A stretch of DNA of 64,000 nt from JAKOVR01 sp031415655. GTDB lineage: Bacteria > Actinomycetota > Acidimicrobiia > Acidimicrobiales > Acidimicrobilacustridaceae. Position 1 is the first letter of the stretch. The number at the start of each line of letters is the position of its first letter. This document shows, one piece after another, positions 18,257 to 26,846 of the stretch. The stretch spans positions 12,402 through 76,401 of the forward strand of contig JANOSD010000113.1 of NCBI GenBank assembly GCA_031415655.1. Reading direction: 5' to 3'. The translations under genes were made by a program, and so were the position numbers. Under the pieces are notes generated by a model, which ran no database searches, had not been told where the DNA came from, and saw only the letters and a program-made list of their open reading frames with translations.

Positions 18257-21200
18257 TTAGGTGAGGGTGATGGCGACGCGGACGGTGTGGCCGTCGATGT
18301 CGATCTCGCTCTCGCTCTCGCTGTCGATCTCGCTCTCGCTCTCGCTGTTTGCGCCTCCGTCGCCAGTCTGGCCACGGTCGGCGCCCCACTCGGCGATGGT
18401 GAAGCTGGTAGCGAGCACCTCGGTGGCGATGGTGGTGGCGTGGACGGTGACGGCATCGAGGAGCTCGGGCGCAGGATGGATCACCACCGTGATGCGGTCG
18501 GCGATCTCGAAGCGCTGCGCTTTACGGAGTTCGTTGATCGCGCGCACCAGTTCCCGGGCGTAGCCCTCGGCGCGGAGGACGGGGGTGACCGTGAGGTCGA
18601 GGGCGGCGGCCCATCCGGCGTCTTCGGCGAGCGCGAAGGCATCGTGGCGCTGGGCGCGAAGCTCAACGTCGGCCGGTTCCAGCCGGATGCCGTCGACCTC
18701 GATGTAACCCTGGGTATCGAGTTGGGCATGAAGGGCGGAGCCGTCGGCCGAGGCGAGGGCGGCTTTGAGTTCGTTGATCTTGGGCCCGAGGCGCGGCCCC
18801 AGTGCACGGAAGTTCGGGAGTACCGTCCAGCTCAACAGCCCCGACAAGGTATCGATCTGTTCGAGTTCTTTCACGTTGAGCTCCGACAAGATCTCGGCCT
18901 CGACCTCGCCGGTGAGGGTGATGCCGGGATGCAGCAGGAGGGCACGGGGAAGGGGTTGTTTGACCTTCACCTTTGCCTCGGTGCGGGCGCTGCGGCCGAG
19001 CGCCACGAGCCGGCGGGCGGCGCTCATCTGATTCGCCAGATCCGAATCTGCCCGGCCACGCGGGGACGGCCAGTCGACGAGATGCACTGAGGTGCCACCG
19101 GTGAGCATGCCGTGCAGCTCGTCGGAGAGGAAGGGGCAGAACGGCGCCATCAGCTCGGCCACCGTGACGAGGCACTCCCAGAGGCATCCGTAGGCCGCCG
19201 CGTCTTTTTCCTTCCAGAAGCGAGGGCGACTGCGACGCACGTACCAGTTGGAGAGGTCGTCGATGAACGAGGCCAAGGCTCCCGACGCCGCGAGCGCATC
19301 AAACCCTTCCAACTCGTGGGTGACGGTGGCGATTGTTCGGTCCAGCTCGCTGAGAATCCAACGGTCGAGCACATGGGTGCTGACGGGGAGATCCGCCACC
19401 GATCCCGATGGGGGAGGAGTCCACCCGTCTTCATCGGCATAACGAGCGAAGAAACTCGCACAGTTCCACAACGTGAGCAGCGTCTGACGGGTGGACTCGC
19501 GGATGCCGGATTCGGACACTCGGCGCGGGGTCCAGGGTTGGCCACCCGAAAAGAAGTACCAACGAAGCGCATCAGCGCCCTGGGTATCGAAGATGTCCCA
19601 GGGGTTGATGACGTTTCCTTTGCTCTTCGACATCTTCTGGCCGTTTTCGTCTACCACCAGCCCGAGGCACACCACATTGCGATAGGGGGTGGCATCGAAC
19701 ACGAGCGAGTTCACGGCGAGCAGCGAGTAGAACCAGCCTCGGGTTTGGTCGATTGCTTCACAGATGAAGTCGCCTGGATAGGACGCCTCGAAACGTTCGA
19801 CGTTTTCGAACGGGTAGTGGAACTGCGCCGATGGCATCGAGCCGGAGTCGAACCAGGCATCGAGCACAGGTTCGAGCCGACGGGCCGTGCCGCCACAGGT
19901 GGCGCACGGGAACGTGATCTCGTCGACGTACGGGCGGTGGAGGTCGAGGTCGGAGACGTCGGTGCTTGTGAGCGCACCAAGTTCCTCTTTGGAGCCGATG
20001 CAGGTGTCGGTGGCGCAGCCGTCGCATCGCCAGATCGGGAGCGGGGTACCCCAGTAACGGTCCCGCGACAGGGCCCAGTCGATGTTGCCTTCGAGCCAGT
20101 TGCCAAAGCGACCGTTCTTGATGTTCGGCGGCTGCCAGTTGATGGTCTCGTTCTCACGCAGGAGGACGTCGCGTTGTTCCGAGGTTCGGATGAACCACGA
20201 GGTCTTGGCCCAGTAGATCAGGGGGGTGGAGCAGCGCCAGCAGTGGGGATAGCTGTGCTCGTAGGGCTTTTCCAGCACAAGAATGCCGCGCTCGGTGAGG
20301 TCGGCGATGATGCTCCGATCGGCGTCCTTCACGAAGGTTCCCTGCCAAGCCGGCACCTGCTCGTCGAACGCTCCTTCGGCGTTCACCGGATTGAGTACGG
20401 GGAGGTCGAGTTCCTTGCACACTCGAGCGTCGTCCTCGCCGAACGCCGGCGCGAGGTGGACGATGCCGGAACCATCGTCGGTCGTGACGAAGTCGGCGGT
20501 GATCACTCGCCAACTCCGAGCCTTCTGTTCGGCGTCGTCAACCGGCAAAAGGTCGAAGGGTCGGTCATAGGCGAGACCCTCGAGGTCGGCTCCGGCGATC
20601 GGGGTGAGTGCCGAGGTATCGGTGCTTTCGGGCAGTCGACTGATGGCGGCGATGAGGTCGCGCCCCGTCCCCCCGAAAGTGGCGGCCGGCACGCGGGCGT
20701 ACTCGATCGTCGCCCCGACAGCCGCGGCCACATTCGACACGAGCGTCCACGGTGTGGTGGTCCACACGAGCAGGTCGGCGTCATCAAAACGAGAATCGCC
20801 GGTTGGTGCCAGCGGAAATCGCACGAAGATCGACGGATCAACCACCTCGCGGTACGCGCCGGGCTGGCCAAGCTCGTGCGAGGAGAGCGCCGTGCCGCAC
20901 CGACTGCAATAGGGAATCACTCGATGGCCTTCGTAGAGCAGACCTTTGTCCCACATTTGGCGAAGCAGCCACCACACAGACTCGACATAGCCGTTGTCGA
21001 GGGTCCAGTAGGCATCGTCGGTGTCGATCCAGACACCACTGCGTTCGGTGAGGGCTTTCCAGTCCGTGACGTAACGCTGGACAGACTCTCGGCACCGAGC
21101 GTTGAATGCCTCAATCCCATAGGCCTCGATCTCGTGTTTCGTGGAGAGGCCGAGTTCCTTTTCAATTTCGAGTTCCACCGGGAGGCCATGACAATCCCAG

Positions 21201-21454
21201 CCACCCTTTCGGGGCACCCGTTTGCCTCGCATGGTCTGGAATCGGGGATAGAGGTCCTTGAACACGCGGGCCCACACGTGATGAAGACCGGGTTTGCCGT
21301 TGGCGGTGGGAGGACCTTCGTAAAAGACCCACGGGTCCCCATCCTCCCGGAGCTGGGCGACCCGGGCGATGATCTCCTGCTCCTGCCATCGGGCGAGCAC
21401 CTGCTGTTCGAGCTCGACGAGATTGAGGTCGGGGGAGACGGGACCGAAGGACAT
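18257..21454 (-). CDS. ileS: Isoleucyl-tRNA synthetase
   Basis: Class I synthetase charging tRNA-Ile, with CP1 editing domain. Start ATG at 21454 (MSFGPVSPDLNLVELE) gives 1065 aa. The nucleotide-binding HIGH position reads GLHH (KPGLHHVWARVFKD), a variant typical of the actinobacterial type; KMSKS is intact in DENGQKMSKSKGN. The editing-domain threonines (WTTTPWTL) and GWDCHGLPVE are present. Near the C-terminus (about 30 residues from the end) a Ser-Glu/Asp repeat interrupts an otherwise conserved beta segment (FTIAEWGADR ... GHTVRVAITLT). No T-box leader is recognisable upstream. Confidence 0.96.
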   Translation of the reverse strand: MSFGPVSPDLNLVELEQQVLARWQEQEIIARVAQLREDGDPWVFYEGPPTANGKPGLHHVWARVFKDLYPRFQTMRGKRVPRKGGWDCHGLPVELEIEKELGLSTKHEIEAYGIEAFNARCRESVQRYVTDWKALTERSGVWIDTDDAYWTLDNGYVESVWWLLRQMWDKGLLYEGHRVIPYCSRCGTALSSHELGQPGAYREVVDPSIFVRFPLAPTGDSRFDDADLLVWTTTPWTLVSNVAAAVGATIEYARVPAATFGGTGRDLIAAISRLPESTDTSALTPIAGADLEGLAYDRPFDLLPVDDAEQKARSWRVITADFVTTDDGSGIVHLAPAFGEDDARVCKELDLPVLNPVNAEGAFDEQVPAWQGTFVKDADRSIIADLTERGILVLEKPYEHSYPHCWRCSTPLIYWAKTSWFIRTSEQRDVLLRENETINWQPPNIKNGRFGNWLEGNIDWALSRDRYWGTPLPIWRCDGCATDTCIGSKEELGALTSTDVSDLDLHRPYVDEITFPCATCGGTARRLEPVLDAWFDSGSMPSAQFHYPFENVERFEASYPGDFICEAIDQTRGWFYSLLAVNSLVFDATPYRNVVCLGLVVDENGQKMSKSKGNVINPWDIFDTQGADALRWYFFSGGQPWTPRRVSESGIRESTRQTLLTLWNCASFFARYADEDGWTPPPSGSVADLPVSTHVLDRWILSELDRTIATVTHELEGFDALAASGALASFIDDLSNWYVRRSRPRFWKEKDAAAYGCLWECLVTVAELMAPFCPFLSDELHGMLTGGTSVHLVDWPSPRGRADSDLANQMSAARRLVALGRSARTEAKVKVKQPLPRALLLHPGITLTGEVEAEILSELNVKELEQIDTLSGLLSWTVLPNFRALGPRLGPKINELKAALASADGSALHAQLDTQGYIEVDGIRLEPADVELRAQRHDAFALAEDAGWAAALDLTVTPVLRAEGYARELVRAINELRKAQRFEIADRITVVIHPAPELLDAVTVHATTIATEVLATSFTIAEWGADRGQTGDGGANSESESEIDSESESEIDIDGHTVRVAITLT
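18302..18349 (-). repeat. 24-bp tandem duplication near the ileS 3' end
   Basis: Two near-identical 24-bp copies (18302-18325 and 18326-18349) built from CTCGCT hexamers encode the SESESEID repeat in the C-terminal tail of IleRS. Confidence 0.8.
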
Positions 21455-21462
21455 AGAGCTAC

Positions 21463-21468
21463 AGGTTA
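21463..21468 (-). promoter_or_regulatory. -10 element of a probable leaderless ileS transcript
   Basis: On the minus strand TAACCT lies 8 nt before the ileS ATG (21454) with no Shine-Dalgarno between them. This matches the pattern seen at divIVA, ftsY and other first genes in the window. Confidence 0.4.
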
Positions 21469-21545
21469 GGTGTCGCTGTTGCCCATTCTCGTAGCCCGAT
21501 TTCGTCCAATAGTCCCGGCGCCGCATGACCGAGTCGCAGAGCTGG

Positions 21546-21574
21546 TTGACTGCCTCCAGTTTGCGGCCTACTGT
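21546..21574 (+). promoter_or_regulatory. Promoter for the DksA-like gene
   Basis: TTGACT (21546-21551), 17-nt spacer, TACTGT (21569-21574): a close match to the sigma-70-type consensus. It lies ~60 nt upstream of ATG 21635, in the divergent gap shared with ileS. Confidence 0.6.
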
Positions 21575-21634
21575 CCGGCACCCTTTGCACGGCTGGCGAC
21601 GTCGTCGCTGGCTACCGCAAGGAAGGAGCGTCAG

Positions 21635-22405
21635 ATGCCAACTGCCAAGAAGGCCCCGGTCGAGAAGGTCGCGGTCAAGAAGGTCGTGGCGAAGAAGGCC
21701 CTAGTGAAGAAGGCGCTAGTGAAGAAGGCGCCACCTACGCAGGTCCCTCCTGCGCAGGCCCCGGCTAAAAAAGACTCGGCTAAAAAGGTGCCGGCTGAAA
21801 AGGTGCCGGTGAAACAAGCCCCGGACCATGCCGCCGCGGCGAAGCCGGTTGCAACGGCCAGACAAACCACGGTGAAGACCGCTCCCTCCAAGCCCCCCTC
21901 CAAACCCCCTTCCAAACCCTCGAGCGCCGTCGCCAAGGCCGCGCCCCCCAAGAAAGCAGCATCAGTGACGAACGCTCCCGCGAAGGCAGCAACCGACAGT
22001 GCGGCGGTAACGCCGCCGGCGAAGAAATACCCGTTCAATGCCAAATGGTTGGCATCGCAGAAAGTTCTCCTGCTCGAGGGGAAGGCCACGTACGAGCGTC
22101 AGGCTCGCAACTTCCAGGCAGAGGCCGATGAGCTGGCCTCGCTTCGCGAGCCGGGAGACGTGCAGTTCGATGAGGAAAGCGGCGAAGGCGACACGCTGGC
22201 CGTGGAGCGCGAACGTGACCTTGCGATGAGCGCATCGGCACTTTTCGCGGCGGAAGAAATCGATCACGCCTTGGCCAAGTTTGATCTCGGCACCTACGGC
22301 ATTTGCGAGGTGTCTGGGGATCCCATCCCGGAAGAGCGCCTTGAAGCGATCCCCTGGGCACGTGAGCGGGTCGAGTACAAGGTGGGCGGCTTCGGCCGGC
22401 GTTGA
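21635..22405 (+). CDS. TraR/DksA-like protein with lysine-rich N-terminal tail
   Basis: 256 aa from ATG 21635 (GAAGGAG upstream). Residues ~1-125 are a Lys/Ala/Pro-rich disordered tail with KKA/KKV repeats resembling histone-H1-like DNA-binding tails. Residues ~130-256 form a DksA-type module: a coiled coil (KVLLLEGKATYERQARNFQAEADEL) and the C-terminal finger YGICEVSGDPIPEERLEAIPWARE. In DksA/TraR this finger binds zinc through four Cys; only one Cys (ICEVS) remains here. Family members act on RNA polymerase secondary channels; this one more likely uses a metal-free fold. The gene precedes lspA. The exact target is unknown. Confidence 0.85.
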   Translation: MPTAKKAPVEKVAVKKVVAKKALVKKALVKKAPPTQVPPAQAPAKKDSAKKVPAEKVPVKQAPDHAAAAKPVATARQTTVKTAPSKPPSKPPSKPSSAVAKAAPPKKAASVTNAPAKAATDSAAVTPPAKKYPFNAKWLASQKVLLLEGKATYERQARNFQAEADELASLREPGDVQFDEESGEGDTLAVERERDLAMSASALFAAEEIDHALAKFDLGTYGICEVSGDPIPEERLEAIPWARERVEYKVGGFGRR

Positions 22406-22493
22406 TCTCCGGCCCGTCGATCCTCCGAGCATCGATGCTTTTGTCCTCGGTGGTTCCGTTGACTTTCGCACCGGTTGTTGCGTTCTCCCGCTG

Positions 22494-23096
22494 ATGTCCG
22501 CGACGACCCACCGGCCCCGACGCGGCCTCATGGCCGGAGTGCTTCTTGCCGTGATCGTTGCCGATCAATTGTCGAAACACTGGGCCCTGAACAACCTCGA
22601 TACCCAGTCCATCGATGTTGTGTGGACGTTGCGGTTCCACCTGGTGTTCAACAAGGGCGCGGCGTTCTCCATGTTCAATGGTGGGGGGGCCGGGCCGATC
22701 ATCGCCGTCATCGCCATGGGCGTCGTGGGCGTGCTCGTGTGGCAGGGCCGCACTGCCACGAGCAAACTGGGCGCCATCGCGCTCGGGCTTGTCGCGGGTG
22801 GGGCAATGGGCAATTTGATTGATCGCGCCTTTCGCGGGCGATCAGGGTTTTTGAGCGGCGCCGTGGTTGACTTCATCGACTTCCAGTGGTACCCGGTATT
22901 CAACATCGCCGACATGGGCGTGGTCATCGGTGGCATTGCGCTAGGCATCGTGTACGCCTTTGCCCCCGATCCCGATCCTCACACCGATCCGGAGATCGAT
23001 CCGGAGACCGATCCGGAGACCGACCCGGGCAACCCCGCCGACGGCGCCGGCCCCACCCCGTCCCCCACATCCACCTCCACCCCCTCCCCCCCATGA
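22494..23096 (+). CDS. lspA: Lipoprotein signal peptidase (signal peptidase II)
   Basis: Membrane aspartyl protease that cleaves prolipoprotein signal peptides. 200 aa from ATG 22494; about four membrane segments. The two catalytic aspartates are in GNLIDRAFRG and FNIADMGVVIG, and NKGAAFSMF is conserved. A hydrophilic tail of ~45 residues (DPET repeats, then Pro/Thr/Ser) extends past the normal end. The stop overlaps rluD as ATGA. It serves the lipoproteins suspected at 33364 and 54401. Confidence 0.95.
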   Translation: MSATTHRPRRGLMAGVLLAVIVADQLSKHWALNNLDTQSIDVVWTLRFHLVFNKGAAFSMFNGGGAGPIIAVIAMGVVGVLVWQGRTATSKLGAIALGLVAGGAMGNLIDRAFRGRSGFLSGAVVDFIDFQWYPVFNIADMGVVIGGIALGIVYAFAPDPDPHTDPEIDPETDPETDPGNPADGAGPTPSPTSTSTPSPP

Positions 23097-24061
23097 CACT
23101 TCCATCCAACGAACACACCAACGGCGAAGCGTCGCCCACCGAGACGGCCGAGGTCACGGTGCCGGTTCTTCTCGCCGGCGAACGACTCGACCGTGTTCTG
23201 GCCATGCTTGCCGATGTGAGCAGATCGGTGGCTACCGGTTGGGTGAATCGAGGAGACGTGGCGGTCGACAACACCGTTCTTGCCAAGCCGTCACATCGCA
23301 TGACCGAAGGCCAGGTGATCCGGTTCCCCATCGAAGTGCCCGTCGAAGAGGAACCGCTTACGGCCGAGCCCGGCATCGTTTTCCCGGTGGTGTACGAAGA
23401 CGAGCATGTGTTGGTGATCGATAAGCCCCCGGGCCTCGTCGTGCACCCGGGTGCCGGGCAGTCGAGTGGCACGTTGGTCCACGGGCTATTGGCTCGTTAC
23501 CCCGAAATCCGCGATATCGGTCCCGATCCCCATCGTCCGGGCATCGTGCACCGCATCGACAAGGACACATCGGGGCTGCTCATGGTGGCCCGTTCTGCCG
23601 CAGCCTACGAAGAGCTGGTCTCCCAGCTACAAGACCGATCGGTCGGCCGTCACTATCTGGCATTGGTGTGGGGTCATATGGCGGTATCGGCCGGGATGGT
23701 GGATGGTGGCATCGGACGTTCACGTCGTGACCCCACCAAGATGGCGGTCTCTGCCACCGGCAAAGACGCTCGCACCCGATACAACGTGGATCAGGTCTTT
23801 ACGAAGCCGGTCGATGTGTCCTTGCTCCGGTGCTCCTTGCTCAGCGGGCGAACCCATCAGATCCGGGTGCACATGCAGTCGATCGGGCACGCCGTCGTTG
23901 GCGATCCCACCTACCACGGCATTCGGCAGTCGTTTCCCTTGCCACGGATGTTTCTCCACGCCGCTTCGTTGGCATTCGACCATCCCATGACAGGCGAACA
24001 TCTCGCCTTCGAGTCGGGGCTGCCGGCTGATCTTCGTGAGGCGTTGGGCAACCTCAGCTGA
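23093..24061 (+). CDS. rluD: RluD-family 23S rRNA pseudouridine synthase
   Basis: 322 aa from ATG 23093, overlapping lspA by 4 nt. An N-terminal S4 domain (LAGERLDRVLAMLADVSRSVAT) precedes the catalytic domain with the signature HRIDKDTSGLLMVA, which holds the nucleophilic Asp, and RTHQIRVHMQSIGH. Members modify uridines in the helix 69 region of 23S rRNA; the precise site cannot be read from sequence. Its end overlaps the convergent Rrf2 gene by 8 nt. Confidence 0.92.
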   Translation: MTLPSNEHTNGEASPTETAEVTVPVLLAGERLDRVLAMLADVSRSVATGWVNRGDVAVDNTVLAKPSHRMTEGQVIRFPIEVPVEEEPLTAEPGIVFPVVYEDEHVLVIDKPPGLVVHPGAGQSSGTLVHGLLARYPEIRDIGPDPHRPGIVHRIDKDTSGLLMVARSAAAYEELVSQLQDRSVGRHYLALVWGHMAVSAGMVDGGIGRSRRDPTKMAVSATGKDARTRYNVDQVFTKPVDVSLLRCSLLSGRTHQIRVHMQSIGHAVVGDPTYHGIRQSFPLPRMFLHAASLAFDHPMTGEHLAFESGLPADLREALGNLS

Positions 24062-24551
24062 GCCCCGGCGCCAGCCCACTCACTGGTTCGGGCGTGATGG
24101 GTTCGGGCGTGATGGGTTCGGGCCAGGACCTCTGGCCTCGCGCCATGTCGACGATGTCGGCCAACGTGATGGCGCTCAGTTCTCGACGCATACGATCGCT
24201 CACGACGGCCCAGATCGCCAGCAATACACACTGACCTTCGTGGTCGCAGGCGCCGTTCTGATGCGGTTCGCCGAAGTCACCGACCATGATCGGTCCGTCG
24301 ACCGCGCCGAGAATGGCGGCCAAAGTGATGTTCTGCGGGGTTTGGGCGAGCACGTAGCCACCCCCGACTCCCCGTTTCGATCGCACCAGTCCTGCACCCT
24401 TGAGGGCGAGAAGGATCTGCTCGAGGTACGGCTGGGGGAGCCCGGTGCGATCGGCGATATCGCGCACCGACGTTGGGCCGTCGCCGTCGCCGTGCAATGC
24501 CAACGATACGAGTGCTCGGCTGGCATAGTCGCCTCGAGTAGATACCTTCAC
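24054..24551 (-). CDS. Rrf2-family transcriptional regulator, two-cysteine variant
   Basis: 165 aa from GTG at 24551. N-terminal winged helix-turn-helix (STRGDYASRALVSLAL, then PQPYLEQILLALKGAGLVRSKRG). In IscR/NsrR three Cys bind an iron-sulfur cluster; here Cys102 and Cys108 (ACDHEGQC) are kept while the third position is Trp114. Asp8, a cluster ligand in NsrR, is present. A two-Cys variant could bind an unusual cluster or use thiol chemistry. The C-terminus carries an ITPEP repeat. Likely autoregulated or a sensor of iron-sulfur/nitrosative/oxidative status (family inference); no suf or isc genes lie nearby. Confidence 0.88.
   Translation of the reverse strand: MKVSTRGDYASRALVSLALHGDGDGPTSVRDIADRTGLPQPYLEQILLALKGAGLVRSKRGVGGGYVLAQTPQNITLAAILGAVDGPIMVGDFGEPHQNGACDHEGQCVLLAIWAVVSDRMRRELSAITLADIVDMARGQRSWPEPITPEPITPEPVSGLAPGLS
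24062..24112 (-). repeat. 15-bp tandem repeat at the Rrf2 3' end
   Basis: A 15-bp unit (plus-strand GGTTCGGGCGTGATG) occurs about 2.7 times around 24082-24122 and encodes ITPEP pentapeptides at the C-terminus of the Rrf2 protein. The boundaries given are approximate. Confidence 0.6.
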
Positions 24552-24557
24552 CCTGGC

Positions 24558-24563
24558 AGCGTA
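24558..24563 (-). promoter_or_regulatory. -10 element of a probable leaderless Rrf2 transcript
   Basis: Minus-strand TACGCT lies 6 nt before the GTG start at 24551 with no ribosome-binding site. The same hexamer precedes the HpaB/AbfD-like gene at 59339 at a distance of 7 nt. Confidence 0.5.
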
Positions 24564-24674
24564 GAGGTCAGTCGGGTCGATGGGGTGCTGTTTCGACGGA
24601 GCCGATAGCGTCCGGGGGCGTCGACGGGAGGGGGTGGTCGGCCTGGATCTCGTTTCGGCGGAAAGGAATGCGCA

Positions 24675-25802
24675 GTGTCAGAGGATGCGACCGCCACCTT
24701 GCGGGAAAACGAGATCATGCTGCCGCGCTACGACGGCGGGTGCGTTGCCAACGTCATCCCCGCGCTCCTCGATCCGTCCGACGAACCGCCATCGTGGTTG
24801 CCTCGGCGCGCCGTTGAGGCGGAGCAGGTGGTGTTCCTCTTGGTCGACGGGCTGGGCTGGGAGCAACTCCAGGCCCGCCGGAAGCTGGCTCCCACGTTGG
24901 CTTCCATGGAGGGAGGGCCGATAACCACGATCGCTCCCACCACCACCGCAACGGCGCTCACGTCCATCACCACGGGGCTGACTCCGGGGGAGCACGGCGT
25001 GATGGGGTACCGAATGGTGGTCGATGGTCGGGTGCTGAACACGTTGCGCTGGGCCGTTGATGGCAAGGATGTTCGTCAGTCAATCGTTCCTCAGAAGACC
25101 CAAATCCACACGCCGTTCCTCGGTCAGCGGCCGCCGGTGATCACCCGGGCCGAGTTCCGCACGAGCGGTTTCACCGGCGCCCATCTCGACACGGCCCGGT
25201 TTCATGGGTTTCGGGTGCTGTCAACGATCGTCGCGGAAGCCGAACTGTTGCTGCGACGCAACGAGCCGTTCGTCTACGCCTACTACGACGGACTCGACAA
25301 AGTCAGTCACGAGTACGGTCTGGGCACCCACTACGACGCCGAGCTCGTGGCCATCGATCGGCTCGTCGCCGACCTTCTCGGCCTGCTTCGGCCGGGAGGC
25401 TGTGTCGTGGTGATCAGCGATCACGGACAGGTGGATGTGGGTGATCGAGTCGAAAAGCTTCATCCTGACGTGGCGGAGCTCGTGTCGGTGCAGTCCGGCG
25501 AAGGTCGGTTCCGTTGGTTGCACGCCCGAAGCGGCAGGCAGCAAGACCTCGCCGCGGCGTGTGCCGCTCACCACGGCCACCTCGCCTGGGTACGCACCCG
25601 TGAGCAGACGATCGACGAGCGATGGTGGGGGCCGTCCGTCACCGATGAGGCCCGCCGTCGGCTCGGCGATGTCGCGCTCGTGGCGCGCGAACCGGTGGCG
25701 TTCCACGATCCGGCCGACTCCGGGCCGTACCAGCTCATCGGCCGGCACGGTTCGATGACGTCGGCCGAGGTTCTGGTGCCGCTTCTGGCCGCCGGCGTTT
25801 GA
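24675..25802 (+). CDS. Alkaline-phosphatase-fold phosphodiesterase/nucleotide pyrophosphatase
   Basis: 375 aa from GTG 24675 (GGAAAGGA upstream). The metal-binding and nucleophile pattern of the type I phosphodiesterase/nucleotide pyrophosphatase family is complete: Asp in LVDGLGWEQ, Thr nucleophile in APTTTATALTSITTG, Asp and His in YYDGLDKVSHEYG, Asp-His in SDHGQV, and His in GRHGSMT. No signal peptide is visible, so it is probably cytoplasmic. Substrate is unknown. It follows the divergent Rrf2 gene and precedes pafE. Confidence 0.85.
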   Translation: MSEDATATLRENEIMLPRYDGGCVANVIPALLDPSDEPPSWLPRRAVEAEQVVFLLVDGLGWEQLQARRKLAPTLASMEGGPITTIAPTTTATALTSITTGLTPGEHGVMGYRMVVDGRVLNTLRWAVDGKDVRQSIVPQKTQIHTPFLGQRPPVITRAEFRTSGFTGAHLDTARFHGFRVLSTIVAEAELLLRRNEPFVYAYYDGLDKVSHEYGLGTHYDAELVAIDRLVADLLGLLRPGGCVVVISDHGQVDVGDRVEKLHPDVAELVSVQSGEGRFRWLHARSGRQQDLAAACAAHHGHLAWVRTREQTIDERWWGPSVTDEARRRLGDVALVAREPVAFHDPADSGPYQLIGRHGSMTSAEVLVPLLAAGV

Positions 25803-25826
25803 CGCAGCTCGCCGTCGCCGTATGCT
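25799..25826 (+). promoter_or_regulatory. Candidate pafE promoter
   Basis: TTGACG (25799-25804), 16-nt spacer, TATGCT (25821-25826), beginning inside the stop codon of the preceding gene. The start codon at 25886 has its own GAGAGGA, so this transcript would have a ~50-nt leader. Confidence 0.5.
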
Positions 25827-25885
25827 CGCAACTCGGCTTACCAGCCTGCCCCCGACCTGCCCCCAACCTGCCCGAGAGGATCCCC

Positions 25886-26446
25886 GTGTCTGACGAATCG
25901 ACGATCGAACGAGGAGAATTGCTGATCCCCACCCTCGTACCCGACGGTGAGGCACCGGTCGATGGTGCCGAATCCGACGACGATGGGTCCCAGGGGGAGA
26001 TGGTGTCGGAGCCCGGCAAGGTGATGCGGGTCGGGTCGATGATCAAACAACTGCTCGAAGAGGTGCGAACAACCACGCTCGACGAGCCGAGCCGCAAACG
26101 GCTGCGGGAGATCTACGACACCTCTGTGCGTGAGCTTGGATCCGCCCTGTCCGACGACCTTCGGCTCGAGCTTGAACGCCTCGCGTTTCCGTTTTCCGAC
26201 GATTCGATTCCCACCGAGATCGAGCTGCGGATCGCCCAGGCACAGTTGGTGGGGTGGCTCGAAGGTTTGTTCCATGGGATCCAGGCCACACTCTTCGCCC
26301 AACAGGTGGCCGCCCGCCAGCAGCTCGAAAAGATGCGTGGTGAGCTCGGTCCCGGTTCCGGGAGCCCCGGCGGCCCGGGTGGGCCTGGCGGTCCCGGCGG
26401 CATGGGCTCCCCCAGTGCCGATGGTCGGCCCGGCACGTACCTCTGA
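25886..26446 (+). CDS. pafE: Bacterial proteasome activator Bpa/PafE (DUF2587)
   Basis: ATP-independent ring activator that opens the 20S proteasome gate. Start GTG 25886 gives 186 aa. The acidic N-terminus is followed by a helical core (GSMIKQLLEEVR, RLREIYDTSVRELG) and the diagnostic LEGLFHGIQATLFAQQVAARQQL helix. After a Gly/Pro-rich linker the protein ends in GTYL; M. tuberculosis PafE ends in GQYL, the gate-opening motif, so the essential Tyr-Leu is kept. The gene implies that prcA/prcB exist elsewhere in this genome. Confidence 0.9.
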   Translation: MSDESTIERGELLIPTLVPDGEAPVDGAESDDDGSQGEMVSEPGKVMRVGSMIKQLLEEVRTTTLDEPSRKRLREIYDTSVRELGSALSDDLRLELERLAFPFSDDSIPTEIELRIAQAQLVGWLEGLFHGIQATLFAQQVAARQQLEKMRGELGPGSGSPGGPGGPGGPGGMGSPSADGRPGTYL

Positions 26447-26451
26447 TTCCG

Positions 26452-26673
26452 TTGATTTCCGACGGGCGCCGAATGCTCGAAGCGGCAGCGTGGGCCGTGG
26501 CCGGTTACCTCATCGGTGCCATGGTGGCAATGGTGGGCGCGTCGATGGTGTACGGCCGGAGCACAAACTTCGTGTCGAACCAAGGAACCCGTGATCGTTG
26601 GGTGTTCATCGTGGCCTTGATGGGGCTGATGCTCGGTGCCGTCCTGTCGTGGCGCCGCTCCGATCGCTCGTGA
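26452..26673 (+). CDS. Small two-helix membrane protein
   Basis: 73 aa from TTG 26452, or 66 aa from ATG 26473 (MLEAAAWAVAGYLIG). Two hydrophobic segments (AVAGYLIGAMVAMVGASMV and VFIVALMGLMLGAVLSW) flank a short loop. I do not recognise a family. It lies only 5 nt after pafE on the same strand and is probably cotranscribed. The gene is plausible from frame, topology and spacing; function unknown. Confidence 0.6.
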   Translation: MISDGRRMLEAAAWAVAGYLIGAMVAMVGASMVYGRSTNFVSNQGTRDRWVFIVALMGLMLGAVLSWRRSDRS

Positions 26674-26846
26674 AAGGTCGAGTCGACGACGGCTCGGACT
26701 ACCACCCGTTGGGTGACAGCTGCCACACCCATCACGCTGACCTGCTGTTTTGTGGAGGAGTGGCGACGGTCACCCGTCATGTGGGGACGCGTTTGCCCGT
26801 TGCCGGGGTTGTTGGTAGTTGAAGAACCCCGACCTCGGAGGCCCCA

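Noticed and set aside
19112..21469. A 785-codon open frame on the plus strand opposite ileS
   Set aside because: ileS on the minus strand has complete catalytic motifs over this stretch. The antisense frame is open because of GC-rich codon bias and encodes nothing recognisable.
21455..21634. A T-box riboswitch upstream of ileS
   Set aside because: The divergent gap is only 180 nt, I see no T-box sequence or specifier stem, and a -10-like hexamer lies 8 nt from the start.
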